A stretch of 64,000 nt of DNA from positions 1-64,000 of the forward strand of contig JADBYT010000010.1 of assembly GCA_020402865.1 (NCBI GenBank), read 5' to 3'. The notes below the pieces were generated by a model. It saw only the letters and a list, made by a program, of their open reading frames with translations, searched no databases and had not been told where the DNA came from. Of the stretch, positions 54,602 to 62,448 are shown piece after piece. Both the position numbers and the translations under genes were made by a program. Positions within the stretch are counted from its first letter, which is position 1, and each line of letters begins with the position of its first letter. The DNA is from Bacteroidota bacterium (GTDB lineage Bacteria > Bacteroidota > Bacteroidia > Palsa-965).

Positions 54602-55504
54602 TCAGCCTATCCTTCGCACAAGCACAGCCGGACTAAAACGCACTACGGCACCGGTAACAACCACTGTGCACTGAAGGTGTATATGTACGGCAGTGCCTTT
54701 TTTGTGGACGATACCGTTTAGTTCAAACAGCGCGCCTTCGGGCAAAGCTGCCAGCGGCACGCGCTCTTCAGCAGGCGGAGGCAGTGAGGGAGCTGCGGAT
54801 GTTTCGGGAACTGCGGATGTGTGCAGTGGCCGCGCAGGAGGAGGAATACTGTGTGCGGCCACGCGTGGCGGCATCTCCTCACGGTGCTCGGGCTCTACAT
54901 CGGCCAGTGCGCTAAACAGGTATTTGCGCCGCGTATCAAGCTCTATGCAGAGATAGCGCGTGCGGCGTTTTTCGCCTTTGCGGAACCGGCGGCCGTTGTA
55001 CATAAACACGGCATCAAAGGGAAGCGTTTCGAGATGAATGTATTTTGCCTGCTCATCGTCGTGCCGGCGCAATGTGCGCATGAGCTGCAAATCCGAGCAG
55101 CTGGTGGCAGCCGGGTTTTGCATGTAACTGATAATGGCCGCACGCACATCAGCGGGAAACACGTCGAGCCGAATTACCGGCCGCATCAGGTCTTTAAATG
55201 CCGTCTTCCATTCTTCGCCATGCGGCTTTACGCGATGCCCGTGCCGCTCATACGTAAGCAGGTGCGCAACCTCATGCACCAGCGTAAGCAAAAACGCATA
55301 CGGATTCAAATCGTGATTAATGGTAATCTGATGATTGGTCCCCGGCAGCGGTGCGCGGTAATCGCCGTATTTCGACTGGCGGCTGCGTTTAATTTTGAGT
55401 TTGAAATCAAACTGCACAATCCATTCCGCCATCATGGGCACAGCCGCTTCGGGAATGTACTTCCGCAAAATGGCCTGATTGCGCTCGGTTTGATTCATAT
55501 TCAT
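54602..55504 (-). CDS. SprT-like zinc metalloprotease-fold protein with duplicated C-terminal module
   Basis: 300 residues. SprT-like core (~1-120): LTLVHEVAHLLTYERHGHRV gives HEVAH (His77, Glu78, His81) and PHGEEWK supplies the likely third ligand (His95). Two similar C-terminal modules of about 47 residues (158-204 and 251-298) share an LPxxAxFxxNGxxxxKG pattern and a Cys, joined by a Pro/Ala-rich linker. The usual SprT zinc ribbon is not obvious. An exact -7 box TATTTTTG (55510-55517) lies 5 nt before the ATG, so the transcript may be leaderless; the third codon is also ATG. Confidence 0.82.
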   Translation of the reverse strand: MNMNQTERNQAILRKYIPEAAVPMMAEWIVQFDFKLKIKRSRQSKYGDYRAPLPGTNHQITINHDLNPYAFLLTLVHEVAHLLTYERHGHRVKPHGEEWKTAFKDLMRPVIRLDVFPADVRAAIISYMQNPAATSCSDLQLMRTLRRHDDEQAKYIHLETLPFDAVFMYNGRRFRKGEKRRTRYLCIELDTRRKYLFSALADVEPEHREEMPPRVAAHSIPPPARPLHTSAVPETSAAPSLPPPAEERVPLAALPEGALFELNGIVHKKGTAVHIHLQCTVVVTGAVVRFSPAVLVRRIG

Positions 55505-55509
55505 TTACA

Positions 55510-55517
55510 CAAAAATA
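55510..55517 (-). promoter_or_regulatory. -7 box for the SprT-like gene
   Basis: TATTTTTG on the minus strand, exact TAnnTTTG, 5 nt from ATG 55504. Confidence 0.5.
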
Positions 55518-55666
55518 AATCAGCCGTAAGTTGTTTTTGAAATGCAACAGGCAATTTCATCGACCGGTTATTAACATAGAAGCTGATATGTTAACGAACT
55601 ATAAATTTTAATCCGGCTGTAACCTCTCCGCATAAGTAGCCGTCATATTTACAAACATACATTCCC

Positions 55667-57016
55667 ATGAAAACGCTGATACTTACCACAGTGCTTGTGG
55701 CTGGCGTAGCCTTGACCAGTCTGGCCGCCCCACTTCCCCAGCCCATCAAACCCGCCGGCCGTCTGGTGTGTCTGAACGACACGCTCTGGCTTCAATCGCC
55801 CGAACTCAATCTGAAACAGGCCTACCGTGTAAGTGAGGCCGACTCAGTACTGCGTTTCAACTTCGGCTCACAACAAATGCCTTATACATTCGGCATCAGC
55901 AACGGAAGGGAAACCATCAATTTCCGCCACAGCGATTTACCGAGGGTAAAGGTGGAAGTAAGCAACGGTTCGCGCATGGTAAACGTATATCTAACCGCGT
56001 TTATGAATCCTGAAGCAAAATTTACAGAGGAACATAAACTTCAGTTCAACAATCAGGTTCTTGCCGAGGTGCCCGAAGTATATGAGCTTACCAATATTCT
56101 GCTTTCGCTTACGCCGCATTGCCGCCGTAATGCCGGATTGGTTGACATGCAGAAAGCCTACTACAAGGAAGTACAAACTCATTTTGCCATGTTCGAAGGC
56201 TCGCCGCTGGTAGATGCATTGAGTAAGGCGCTCGACGAAGATCCCGGCATGTATCTTTCATTCCGTAATTCGGGTTTTGGCTATACATTCAAATTCGATG
56301 AGCTTGTGGAAACAGCCGATTACAAAAACTTCAACGGCCGTTTGGGCATACGCGATTTTAAACTGCAGATTGAAGATTTTGCCAAACGATCAGGCTTCCG
56401 CAAGTTTTATGCGCGGCATAAAGAATATTACAATCAGCTTGCTGCCACACACAACCAGTGGGTAAATATGAAAGACATGAAAAGCTGGCTCGAACAGCGT
56501 TACCCGGCACGTTTCAATGCTTACCGCGTTATTCTTTCGCCGCTGGCCGGAAACAGCCACCAGATACACACTTTTGACAACAACAAATTCACTGAGGCGG
56601 TTATTTTCACTTATTCAGCAGATGCCGCAAACCTGCGCAAGGAAACCGCAGCTGCCACGCGCTACAACCTCTGGAAAATGATTTTTACCGAGCTGGCCAA
56701 AGCGTATGCACAACCTGTAGCCGAAGCTACCTCGCTCAATACCGCGCAATGGAACTCCGGCAGTAACAACCGCACGGCCAACGAAACCTTCAATGCCTAC
56801 ATAACTGCAGGTATGCTCGCACTCTACATGAACGACCACATGAACGCCACCGATTTTACAAGCACGTATGCAATGCTGATTGAAAGCATGGAAAAAGAAC
56901 AGGGGCTGATAAAGTTTGGTGCATTTTCAAACGAAGCACTTGCACAACACCGGAAGGGTGTGGCAGATGCAAACACCCTGCACAGCAATATGCTGGGGTG
57001 GATGAAAAATAATTAG
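55667..57016 (+). CDS. Exported protein, DUF4932-like
   Basis: 449 residues. Signal peptide KTLILTTVLVAGVALTSLAA. The body is mostly helical with many charged and aromatic residues. EVYELTNILLSLTPH and YYKEVQTHFAMFEGSPLVDAL recall the DUF4932 family of Bacteroidota periplasmic proteins (weak, from memory). No zinc or nucleophile motif is certain. No T9SS tail was seen. A strong terminator follows, then a second exported protein, so they are separate units. Confidence 0.7.
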   Translation: MKTLILTTVLVAGVALTSLAAPLPQPIKPAGRLVCLNDTLWLQSPELNLKQAYRVSEADSVLRFNFGSQQMPYTFGISNGRETINFRHSDLPRVKVEVSNGSRMVNVYLTAFMNPEAKFTEEHKLQFNNQVLAEVPEVYELTNILLSLTPHCRRNAGLVDMQKAYYKEVQTHFAMFEGSPLVDALSKALDEDPGMYLSFRNSGFGYTFKFDELVETADYKNFNGRLGIRDFKLQIEDFAKRSGFRKFYARHKEYYNQLAATHNQWVNMKDMKSWLEQRYPARFNAYRVILSPLAGNSHQIHTFDNNKFTEAVIFTYSADAANLRKETAAATRYNLWKMIFTELAKAYAQPVAEATSLNTAQWNSGSNNRTANETFNAYITAGMLALYMNDHMNATDFTSTYAMLIESMEKEQGLIKFGAFSNEALAQHRKGVADANTLHSNMLGWMKNN

Positions 57017-57037
57017 TATTTGCTGGGAACCGGTAAA

Positions 57038-57071
57038 AAGATGCGGCCGTCAGTATGGATGGCCGTATCTT
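57038..57071 (+). terminator. Terminator after the 55667 gene
   Basis: 11-bp stem around ATGCGGCC/GGCCGTAT (one G-T pair), a 12-nt loop, then a long T-run (TTTTTATTTTT). Confidence 0.85.
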
Positions 57072-57111
57072 TTTTATTTTTAGGCGTTACTCATCCAAAC
57101 ACCCCAAAAAC

Positions 57112-58134
57112 ATGACACGCCTGTTACTGCTTCTGCTGCTTATTCCTTTACAGCATTTTGCCCAGCAACCGTTTCCGTTTATCAACGGCACTTGGCTGCG
57201 TACCGATATGCGGATAGACGGAAAGTCGCAATCCCTTTCGGGACAAGTACACAAGCGCACTTTTACCGACAGAAGCATCACACACACCATGCGCGACTCG
57301 GTCACAAAGTCAACACGGCAGTGGCACGAAATGTATCGTTTTATACATGACTCATGCTTTATTGCGGTACATGGTTACGAATATTCGGCTACCTGGGTAA
57401 GCAGTAATTTCAGACCCGAACACATTTATTGCATCAAACTCCTCACCGATTCACAGCTTACACTTACAACCTCAGAAGGTGGCACACCGATTGAATTACA
57501 ATTTCGGAAAATTGCCACTGAGTATGTGAGAGACTTTGAGTTAAACATAAATGGCAACAGCAATCAGCAACCGGTTTCAAAAAAACGCGAGCCATTAATT
57601 CTTCAAAACACACGCGATACCGGCAGATTCTATACGATTGATCCGTGGCAGCAAGCTGAAGTTTCGTTCGAGTTCCGGAGCGAGGGTGAATACATTTATC
57701 TCGAATTCACCGGTTATATTTATCGTGCCACAGACTCTACTGTGTATATCAATTTCAGTTCGAAAAGATATACGAACGATGAAACGAATAATTCGTGGGA
57801 ATACACAACAAGTAAAGACACGGTTGAAGAATATCTGATCAGTAATTTAGTATCGGTAACGAACAATACGATGAGGCGTGAAATGTGGAAAACAACAGGT
57901 GGTTTCTTTATGGCAATAGGCGCAACTGCCGCATTGGTAGCAGCTCCGCTGGCAGGAATAGGATTCAGGCACGATTTTGAAATTAACGAGAGGCGCTATT
58001 ATAACGTAGCCGTGCCCGGACTGGGTGCATTTTTTACCGGTATGACCCTCGCAATTTTAGCACGCAACAAAACCTACTATCTGCAACTCGAAGATCATGA
58101 TATTGATAAGCACCTCTGGAAACCTGTGAAATAA
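57112..58134 (+). CDS. Exported protein of unknown function
   Basis: 340 residues from ATG 57112, which opens the signal peptide TRLLLLLLLIPLQHFAQ; a longer frame upstream runs through the terminator. The mature part is polar (WLRTDMRIDGKSQSLSGQV, then FYTIDPWQQAEVSFEFRSEG). Two late hydrophobic segments, FMAIGATAALVAAPLAGIGF (~265-285) and LGAFFTGMTLAILA (~305-320), suggest membrane association. No family was recognised. Confidence 0.72.
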   Translation: MTRLLLLLLLIPLQHFAQQPFPFINGTWLRTDMRIDGKSQSLSGQVHKRTFTDRSITHTMRDSVTKSTRQWHEMYRFIHDSCFIAVHGYEYSATWVSSNFRPEHIYCIKLLTDSQLTLTTSEGGTPIELQFRKIATEYVRDFELNINGNSNQQPVSKKREPLILQNTRDTGRFYTIDPWQQAEVSFEFRSEGEYIYLEFTGYIYRATDSTVYINFSSKRYTNDETNNSWEYTTSKDTVEEYLISNLVSVTNNTMRREMWKTTGGFFMAIGATAALVAAPLAGIGFRHDFEINERRYYNVAVPGLGAFFTGMTLAILARNKTYYLQLEDHDIDKHLWKPVK

Positions 58135-58147
58135 AATTTCATTCAGA

Positions 58148-58182
58148 AAAAAATCCCCGGCACGTCTGTACCGGGGATTTTT
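58148..58182. terminator. Bidirectional terminator
   Basis: 12-bp stem AAAAATCCCCGG/CCGGGGATTTTT with a 10-nt loop, between the convergent genes ending at 58134 and 58200. Confidence 0.9.
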
Positions 58183-58199
58183 GTTTATGCGTGGCACGC

Positions 58200-58832
58200 T
58201 TAGTTCATGGAAAGGTATTCGGCCACGCCGGTGTGTGTGGCGTTCATGCCGCTTTTTCCTTTTTGCCAGTTGGCGGGACAAACTTCGCCTTTGTCTTCGA
58301 AATACTGAAGCGCGTCAACCATGCGCAGGGCTTCGTCAACGTTGCGGCCGAGGGGGAGATCGTTTACAAGCTGGTGACGTACTTTGCCTTCTTTGTCGAT
58401 CAGGAAAAGGCCACGGTAGGCAATAAGTTCTGAAGTGGCGTTAAAACGGCCGTTTTCATCGAAATCAAATTCGCCGTTAAGTACGCCGTAGTTGTAGCTG
58501 ATGGTTTTGTTGGTATCGGCCACAAGGGGATAGGTGATGCCCTGAATGCCGCCTTGTTTTTTGCTGAGTTGCAGCCAGCCCCAGTGCGACTGTTCGGTAT
58601 CGGTAGAGCAGGCCACCACGGCTACGTTGCGGGCTTCAAACTCGGCCAGTTTTTCCTGAAATGCATGAAGCTCGGTGGGGCATACGAATGTGAAATCTTT
58701 CGGGTAAAAGAAGAATACCACATACTTTTTGCCCAGATACTGATCGAGGCTGAAATTTTCTACAATTTCCTCGCCGTTGATCACAGCAGAGGCGTTGAAG
58801 GCAGGTGCCTTTTTTCCAACTAATACTTCCAT
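58200..58832 (-). CDS. Typical 2-Cys peroxiredoxin (AhpC/TSA family)
   Basis: 210 residues from ATG 58832; a longer in-frame start exists but the protein begins MEVLVGKKAPAF like its family. It reduces hydrogen peroxide and organic peroxides. The peroxidatic Cys51 is in FTFVCPTELHAF and the resolving Cys185 in GEVCPANWQKGK. HWGWLQ, YPLVADTN and YNYGVLNGEFDF are also conserved. No AhpF-like reductase is adjacent. An exact -7 box about 84 nt upstream leaves a longer leader than most genes here. Confidence 0.95.
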   Translation of the reverse strand: MEVLVGKKAPAFNASAVINGEEIVENFSLDQYLGKKYVVFFFYPKDFTFVCPTELHAFQEKLAEFEARNVAVVACSTDTEQSHWGWLQLSKKQGGIQGITYPLVADTNKTISYNYGVLNGEFDFDENGRFNATSELIAYRGLFLIDKEGKVRHQLVNDLPLGRNVDEALRMVDALQYFEDKGEVCPANWQKGKSGMNATHTGVAEYLSMN

Positions 58833-58915
58833 AATTGTGTGAACTTGAATTGTGTTTGGCTCACGTGGTTGATACCGGATGCAATTTTGCAGCGGCATTT
58901 CACGGTTTCGCGGCG

Positions 58916-58923
58916 CAAAAGTA
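58916..58923 (-). promoter_or_regulatory. -7 box for the peroxiredoxin gene
   Basis: TACTTTTG on the minus strand, exact TAnnTTTG, upstream of ATG 58832. No OxyR-type site was recognised. Confidence 0.55.
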
Positions 58924-59003
58924 AGGGGTTTTTATTCTTGCGCGATGTGACCAATATCACGAATTTATTACCTTAACCCAGAATCATACTAATCCCTGCA
59001 TAT

Positions 59004-59564
59004 ATGCTGCACGTCACCCATATATTAATCAGCCCGCTCAGTCCCAACGAAATAAAAGAGAAACTAAGTGAAAAAATGCTTCCTTTTAACGTTGTGAAGC
59101 GCAAGGAAAATGCACATAAAATTTTAGAAGGAAAAATATCAGGTAATTCATTCGAACTGATTAACCGTGATACGGATATTAAGGATATGCAGCCTTATAT
59201 TAAAGGTAAAATCGAACTCTTTGATGATAAATCCAAAATTACACTCAGATTTGGTCTTGTTTCTGCCGACAGAATTGTATTGATTTTAAGCTGGCTCTTG
59301 TTTCTGCTTTGTATTCTGGTTATTCCGATATTAAATTATATGTCGATGAGTAATGGTGGTGTTTTTACTTCTGGTGGATTGATACTGATAGCGGTTGGAT
59401 ATTATACAATGAGAAAAATCAACAACCTTAATAAATCATCGGCAAGGGATCTTAACTTGCTTATTGAATTGTTTGATTCAGATGTAATTACTTCCGATGA
59501 TTTGCTAAGAATTAATAATGAGAAAGAGCCGGAAGGACCCTGGAAGTTGAAAAATGTAAAATAG
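59004..59564 (+). CDS. Small membrane protein, AT-rich, function unknown
   Basis: 186 residues. A polar N-terminal half (EIKEKLSEKMLPFNVVKRKE) is followed by two membrane helices, IVLILSWLLFLLCILVIPIL (~92-112) and GGLILIAVGYYTM (~124-137), and a charged tail. No family was recognised. Codon use is clearly AT-richer than in the flanking peroxiredoxin and 59644 genes, which may indicate recent transfer. Confidence 0.7.
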   Translation: MLHVTHILISPLSPNEIKEKLSEKMLPFNVVKRKENAHKILEGKISGNSFELINRDTDIKDMQPYIKGKIELFDDKSKITLRFGLVSADRIVLILSWLLFLLCILVIPILNYMSMSNGGVFTSGGLILIAVGYYTMRKINNLNKSSARDLNLLIELFDSDVITSDDLLRINNEKEPEGPWKLKNVK

Positions 59565-59643
59565 CATCAACAATTCCTTATTCATAAGTTCCCAAACCGG
59601 CGGGCAGCCGTAAAAGGCGTTCCTGTATTTTTCGGGTTGGAAA

Positions 59644-62346
59644 ATGAGTAAGCGTAACCGGATACTGCTAATTGCGCTGGGTGTTTTGCTGCTGGGCGGC
59701 GGCGTGTTTGCCTGGCTTCGGCTGGCCGCGCTTAAAACGCCGGTGCGCAATGCGCTTGAGGCCGTGCCCGAAAATGCGTGGTGCATCATTTCCAGCCGCG
59801 ATCCGCAGCAGCTTTGGGAAAAACTACGCCGGGGCAACCTCATCTGGGAAGAAATTCAAACCCTTCAGTGGAGCCGCAGCGCCACCAGCGCAGCCGTTAC
59901 TGCCGATTCATTGCTGAAAGCGGATGCCGGCCTGTCAAGCTGGCTCAGCGGCAACACCACGTGGCTTTCGCTGCACCACAGCGCCGCCGGTACGGATGCC
60001 CTTGTGGCTGTGAGTCTTACTGCCGCCACCGCCGAAAGCGATGCCCTTCAGTTTCTCCAAAAAGCCGCCGGCAAAACACCTGCCACTGAAACCGTGCGCG
60101 GCAAGGCCAGGCTGCTTACGCACCCTAAATGGACGGCTGCGGTATGCGAGGGCATTGTGCTTATTTCCTCACAGCCTGCACTGGTAAACGCCGCCATTGA
60201 TCAGCTCGAACGCAAACATTCGCTGCTGAACGATGACGGTTTTGCGGCCGTGCTTGAAACGGCAGGCAAAAATGTACCGGCCAACATTTACCTCCATTGC
60301 GCCCGCACCGGCGATGTGCTGGCCTCACTGGCCGGAGAATCCGCACAGGCCGAAATTGACCTGCTTCAGCACACCGGAGGATGGATGGAACTTGATGCCA
60401 CCCTGCGCCCCAACCTGCTGCTGTTAAACGGATATACAAATGCAAGCGATTCGGCAGGGCATTTCCTTGCGGCCTTTGCCGGACAGGAACCGCAACGCAC
60501 CGAAGTGCAAAGCGTACTGCCTGCAACCACGGTATTGTTTACCAGCTATGCGCTCAGCAACTTCAGCCTCTGGCTCGAAGAGTTTGACAAACAGCAGCAA
60601 AAAACCGGCGGTGCCGCTGCCCGCCGCGAAGCACTCGACAAGCTGCACAGCGCCTATGGCTTTGATGCCGAAAACGACCTCGGCACCTGGCTGGGTAATG
60701 AAGTAACACTTGCCCTGCTGCCCAATGCCGACGGCAGCACCGAACCGGTGGCGCTGCTCAGCAGCAGCAGCACCGGACTGGCACGCGAAAGCCTCGCCCG
60801 CCTGAGCGGTGAAACCGAAGCCGACACCAGCGGGAACAACATCAGCATGCTGCGTGCAAACGGCATGCTGCCCGCCGTATTCGGGCACTTGTTTAGCAGT
60901 TTGCACACCTGTTCCTACACGGTAGTGCAGCAATACGTGGTGTTTGCACGCAGTGCAGAAGTATTGCAGCGCATTACTGCGGCCAACGAAAGCGGTAAAA
61001 CACTGGCCCGCGATCCTTCCTACACCGACTTTGCCTCTAATCTCGGCGAAGAAGCCACACTTGCCATTTACGCCGCCGGCGGCCGTTGCAGCGATCTGCT
61101 GCGCAGCAAAGCAGATAATGAATTTGAAAGCCTGCTGCGCAGCAATATGCTGCTGCTTGATAAATTCGACGGCGTGATGCTGCGCTTCAGCGCCACCGAA
61201 CAAAACCTGTTTTTCACCAGCGCACAGCTTCGCCACAATCCGCAGTCGAAACAAACTCTTTCCTCGCTTTGGGAAACTCCGCTCGATACAACCGTGAGCA
61301 TGCGCCCGCAACTGCTCGTGAACCACAATACTGAAGGGCTTGATGTGTTTGTGCAGGATGAGGCCAACACCATTTACCTGATCAGCAGCACGGGGAAAAT
61401 TTTCTGGAAGAAAAATATCGGCGAACGGATTCTGGGAGAAGTGCAGCAGGTAGATGCGCTGAAGAACGGCAAACTGCAAATCTGCTTCGCCACCGCATCG
61501 GCTATACATGTAATTGACCGCAACGGAAATAATCTTGCACCATTTCCGCTTAAACTTGCAGCCAAAGCCAGCTCACCATTGCGGGTAATGGATTACGACA
61601 ACGACCGGAACTACCGTTTGCTTATTGCCTGCACAGATAAGCGCGTTTACAATTACACAATAAAAGGCGAAAAAGTAGAAGGCTGGAAGTTTGCCCCGGC
61701 AGCCGATGTGATCGTTACACCGGCACAACACTGCGCCGTAAGCGGTAAAGACTACATTGTATTTGCCGACCGCAGCGGCCGCGTGTATGTGTGCGACAGG
61801 CAGGGCGGGATTCGTATAAACCTGAAAGAACAGCTGCCCGCGCCGCTCGATGCATTTACGCTGGAGCCCGGCCGCGACCTTGCACAAACACGGCTGGTAA
61901 CAGCCGATACGCTTGGCAATGTGGTGCGCCTTTCACTAAGCGGCAACCTCGAACGCCTGCATGTGAGCGATTTCGACAGCCGCCCGGAGTTCAGTTATGG
62001 CGATGCGAACGGCGATGGCAGCCGCGAATACATTTTCACGCACGGAAAACGCCTGCAGGTATTCGACCAAAGCAAAAAACTCATGCTTAATCAGAGTTTC
62101 GACGGCCAACTCAATGGCCGGGCACAGGTATTCAATTTCGGAAACAGCAATGTGCGTATTGTAGTGAACAGTCAGCAAACAGCACGCTTACACCTTATTC
62201 ATAATTCCGGTGCCGAATCAGCCGGAAGCCCGGTTACGGGGCAGACCCCTTGCAGCATTGGCCGACTTAACAGCACCACCACCTACACGCTGGTATGCGG
62301 CGCAAACGGGCGCTACATCTGCGCATGGCCGGTAAACATTGACTAA
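59644..62346 (+). CDS. Membrane-anchored propeller protein with DUF3352-like N-terminal part
   Basis: 900 residues. One N-terminal anchor helix (RILLIALGVLLLGGGVFAWL), then a ~550-residue alpha/beta region (VPENAWCIISSRDPQQLWEK, STGLARESLARL, LSGNTTWLSL) that recalls DUF3352-type proteins. The C-terminal ~330 residues form a propeller: repeats such as NTIYLISSTGKIFWKKNIGE, SAIHVIDRNGNNLAPFPLKL and RVYVCDRQGGIRINL, with a calcium-loop-like YGDANGDGSREYIF. It is probably periplasmic, tethered to the inner membrane. Function unknown. A TATTTTTC box lies just upstream (59624-59631). Confidence 0.75.
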   Translation: MSKRNRILLIALGVLLLGGGVFAWLRLAALKTPVRNALEAVPENAWCIISSRDPQQLWEKLRRGNLIWEEIQTLQWSRSATSAAVTADSLLKADAGLSSWLSGNTTWLSLHHSAAGTDALVAVSLTAATAESDALQFLQKAAGKTPATETVRGKARLLTHPKWTAAVCEGIVLISSQPALVNAAIDQLERKHSLLNDDGFAAVLETAGKNVPANIYLHCARTGDVLASLAGESAQAEIDLLQHTGGWMELDATLRPNLLLLNGYTNASDSAGHFLAAFAGQEPQRTEVQSVLPATTVLFTSYALSNFSLWLEEFDKQQQKTGGAAARREALDKLHSAYGFDAENDLGTWLGNEVTLALLPNADGSTEPVALLSSSSTGLARESLARLSGETEADTSGNNISMLRANGMLPAVFGHLFSSLHTCSYTVVQQYVVFARSAEVLQRITAANESGKTLARDPSYTDFASNLGEEATLAIYAAGGRCSDLLRSKADNEFESLLRSNMLLLDKFDGVMLRFSATEQNLFFTSAQLRHNPQSKQTLSSLWETPLDTTVSMRPQLLVNHNTEGLDVFVQDEANTIYLISSTGKIFWKKNIGERILGEVQQVDALKNGKLQICFATASAIHVIDRNGNNLAPFPLKLAAKASSPLRVMDYDNDRNYRLLIACTDKRVYNYTIKGEKVEGWKFAPAADVIVTPAQHCAVSGKDYIVFADRSGRVYVCDRQGGIRINLKEQLPAPLDAFTLEPGRDLAQTRLVTADTLGNVVRLSLSGNLERLHVSDFDSRPEFSYGDANGDGSREYIFTHGKRLQVFDQSKKLMLNQSFDGQLNGRAQVFNFGNSNVRIVVNSQQTARLHLIHNSGAESAGSPVTGQTPCSIGRLNSTTTYTLVCGANGRYICAWPVNID

Positions 62347-62417
62347 ACTTGATGTTGTTACAGATAAAACGAACACATCGCTTTTTAGTTAAGCTGGCTC
62401 ACAACGCCCTATTTAAC

Positions 62418-62425
62418 TATCTTTG
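62418..62425 (+). promoter_or_regulatory. -7 box for the 62449 gene
   Basis: TATCTTTG, exact TAnnTTTG, 23 nt before ATG 62449. Confidence 0.65.
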
Positions 62426-62448
62426 CCACACTTAACCAAACCTAAGTT

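Noticed and set aside
60424-61509. Minus-strand open frame (361 codons) over the 59644 gene
   Set aside because: Antisense shadow of a GC-rich gene; the product shows no domain and no start signals.
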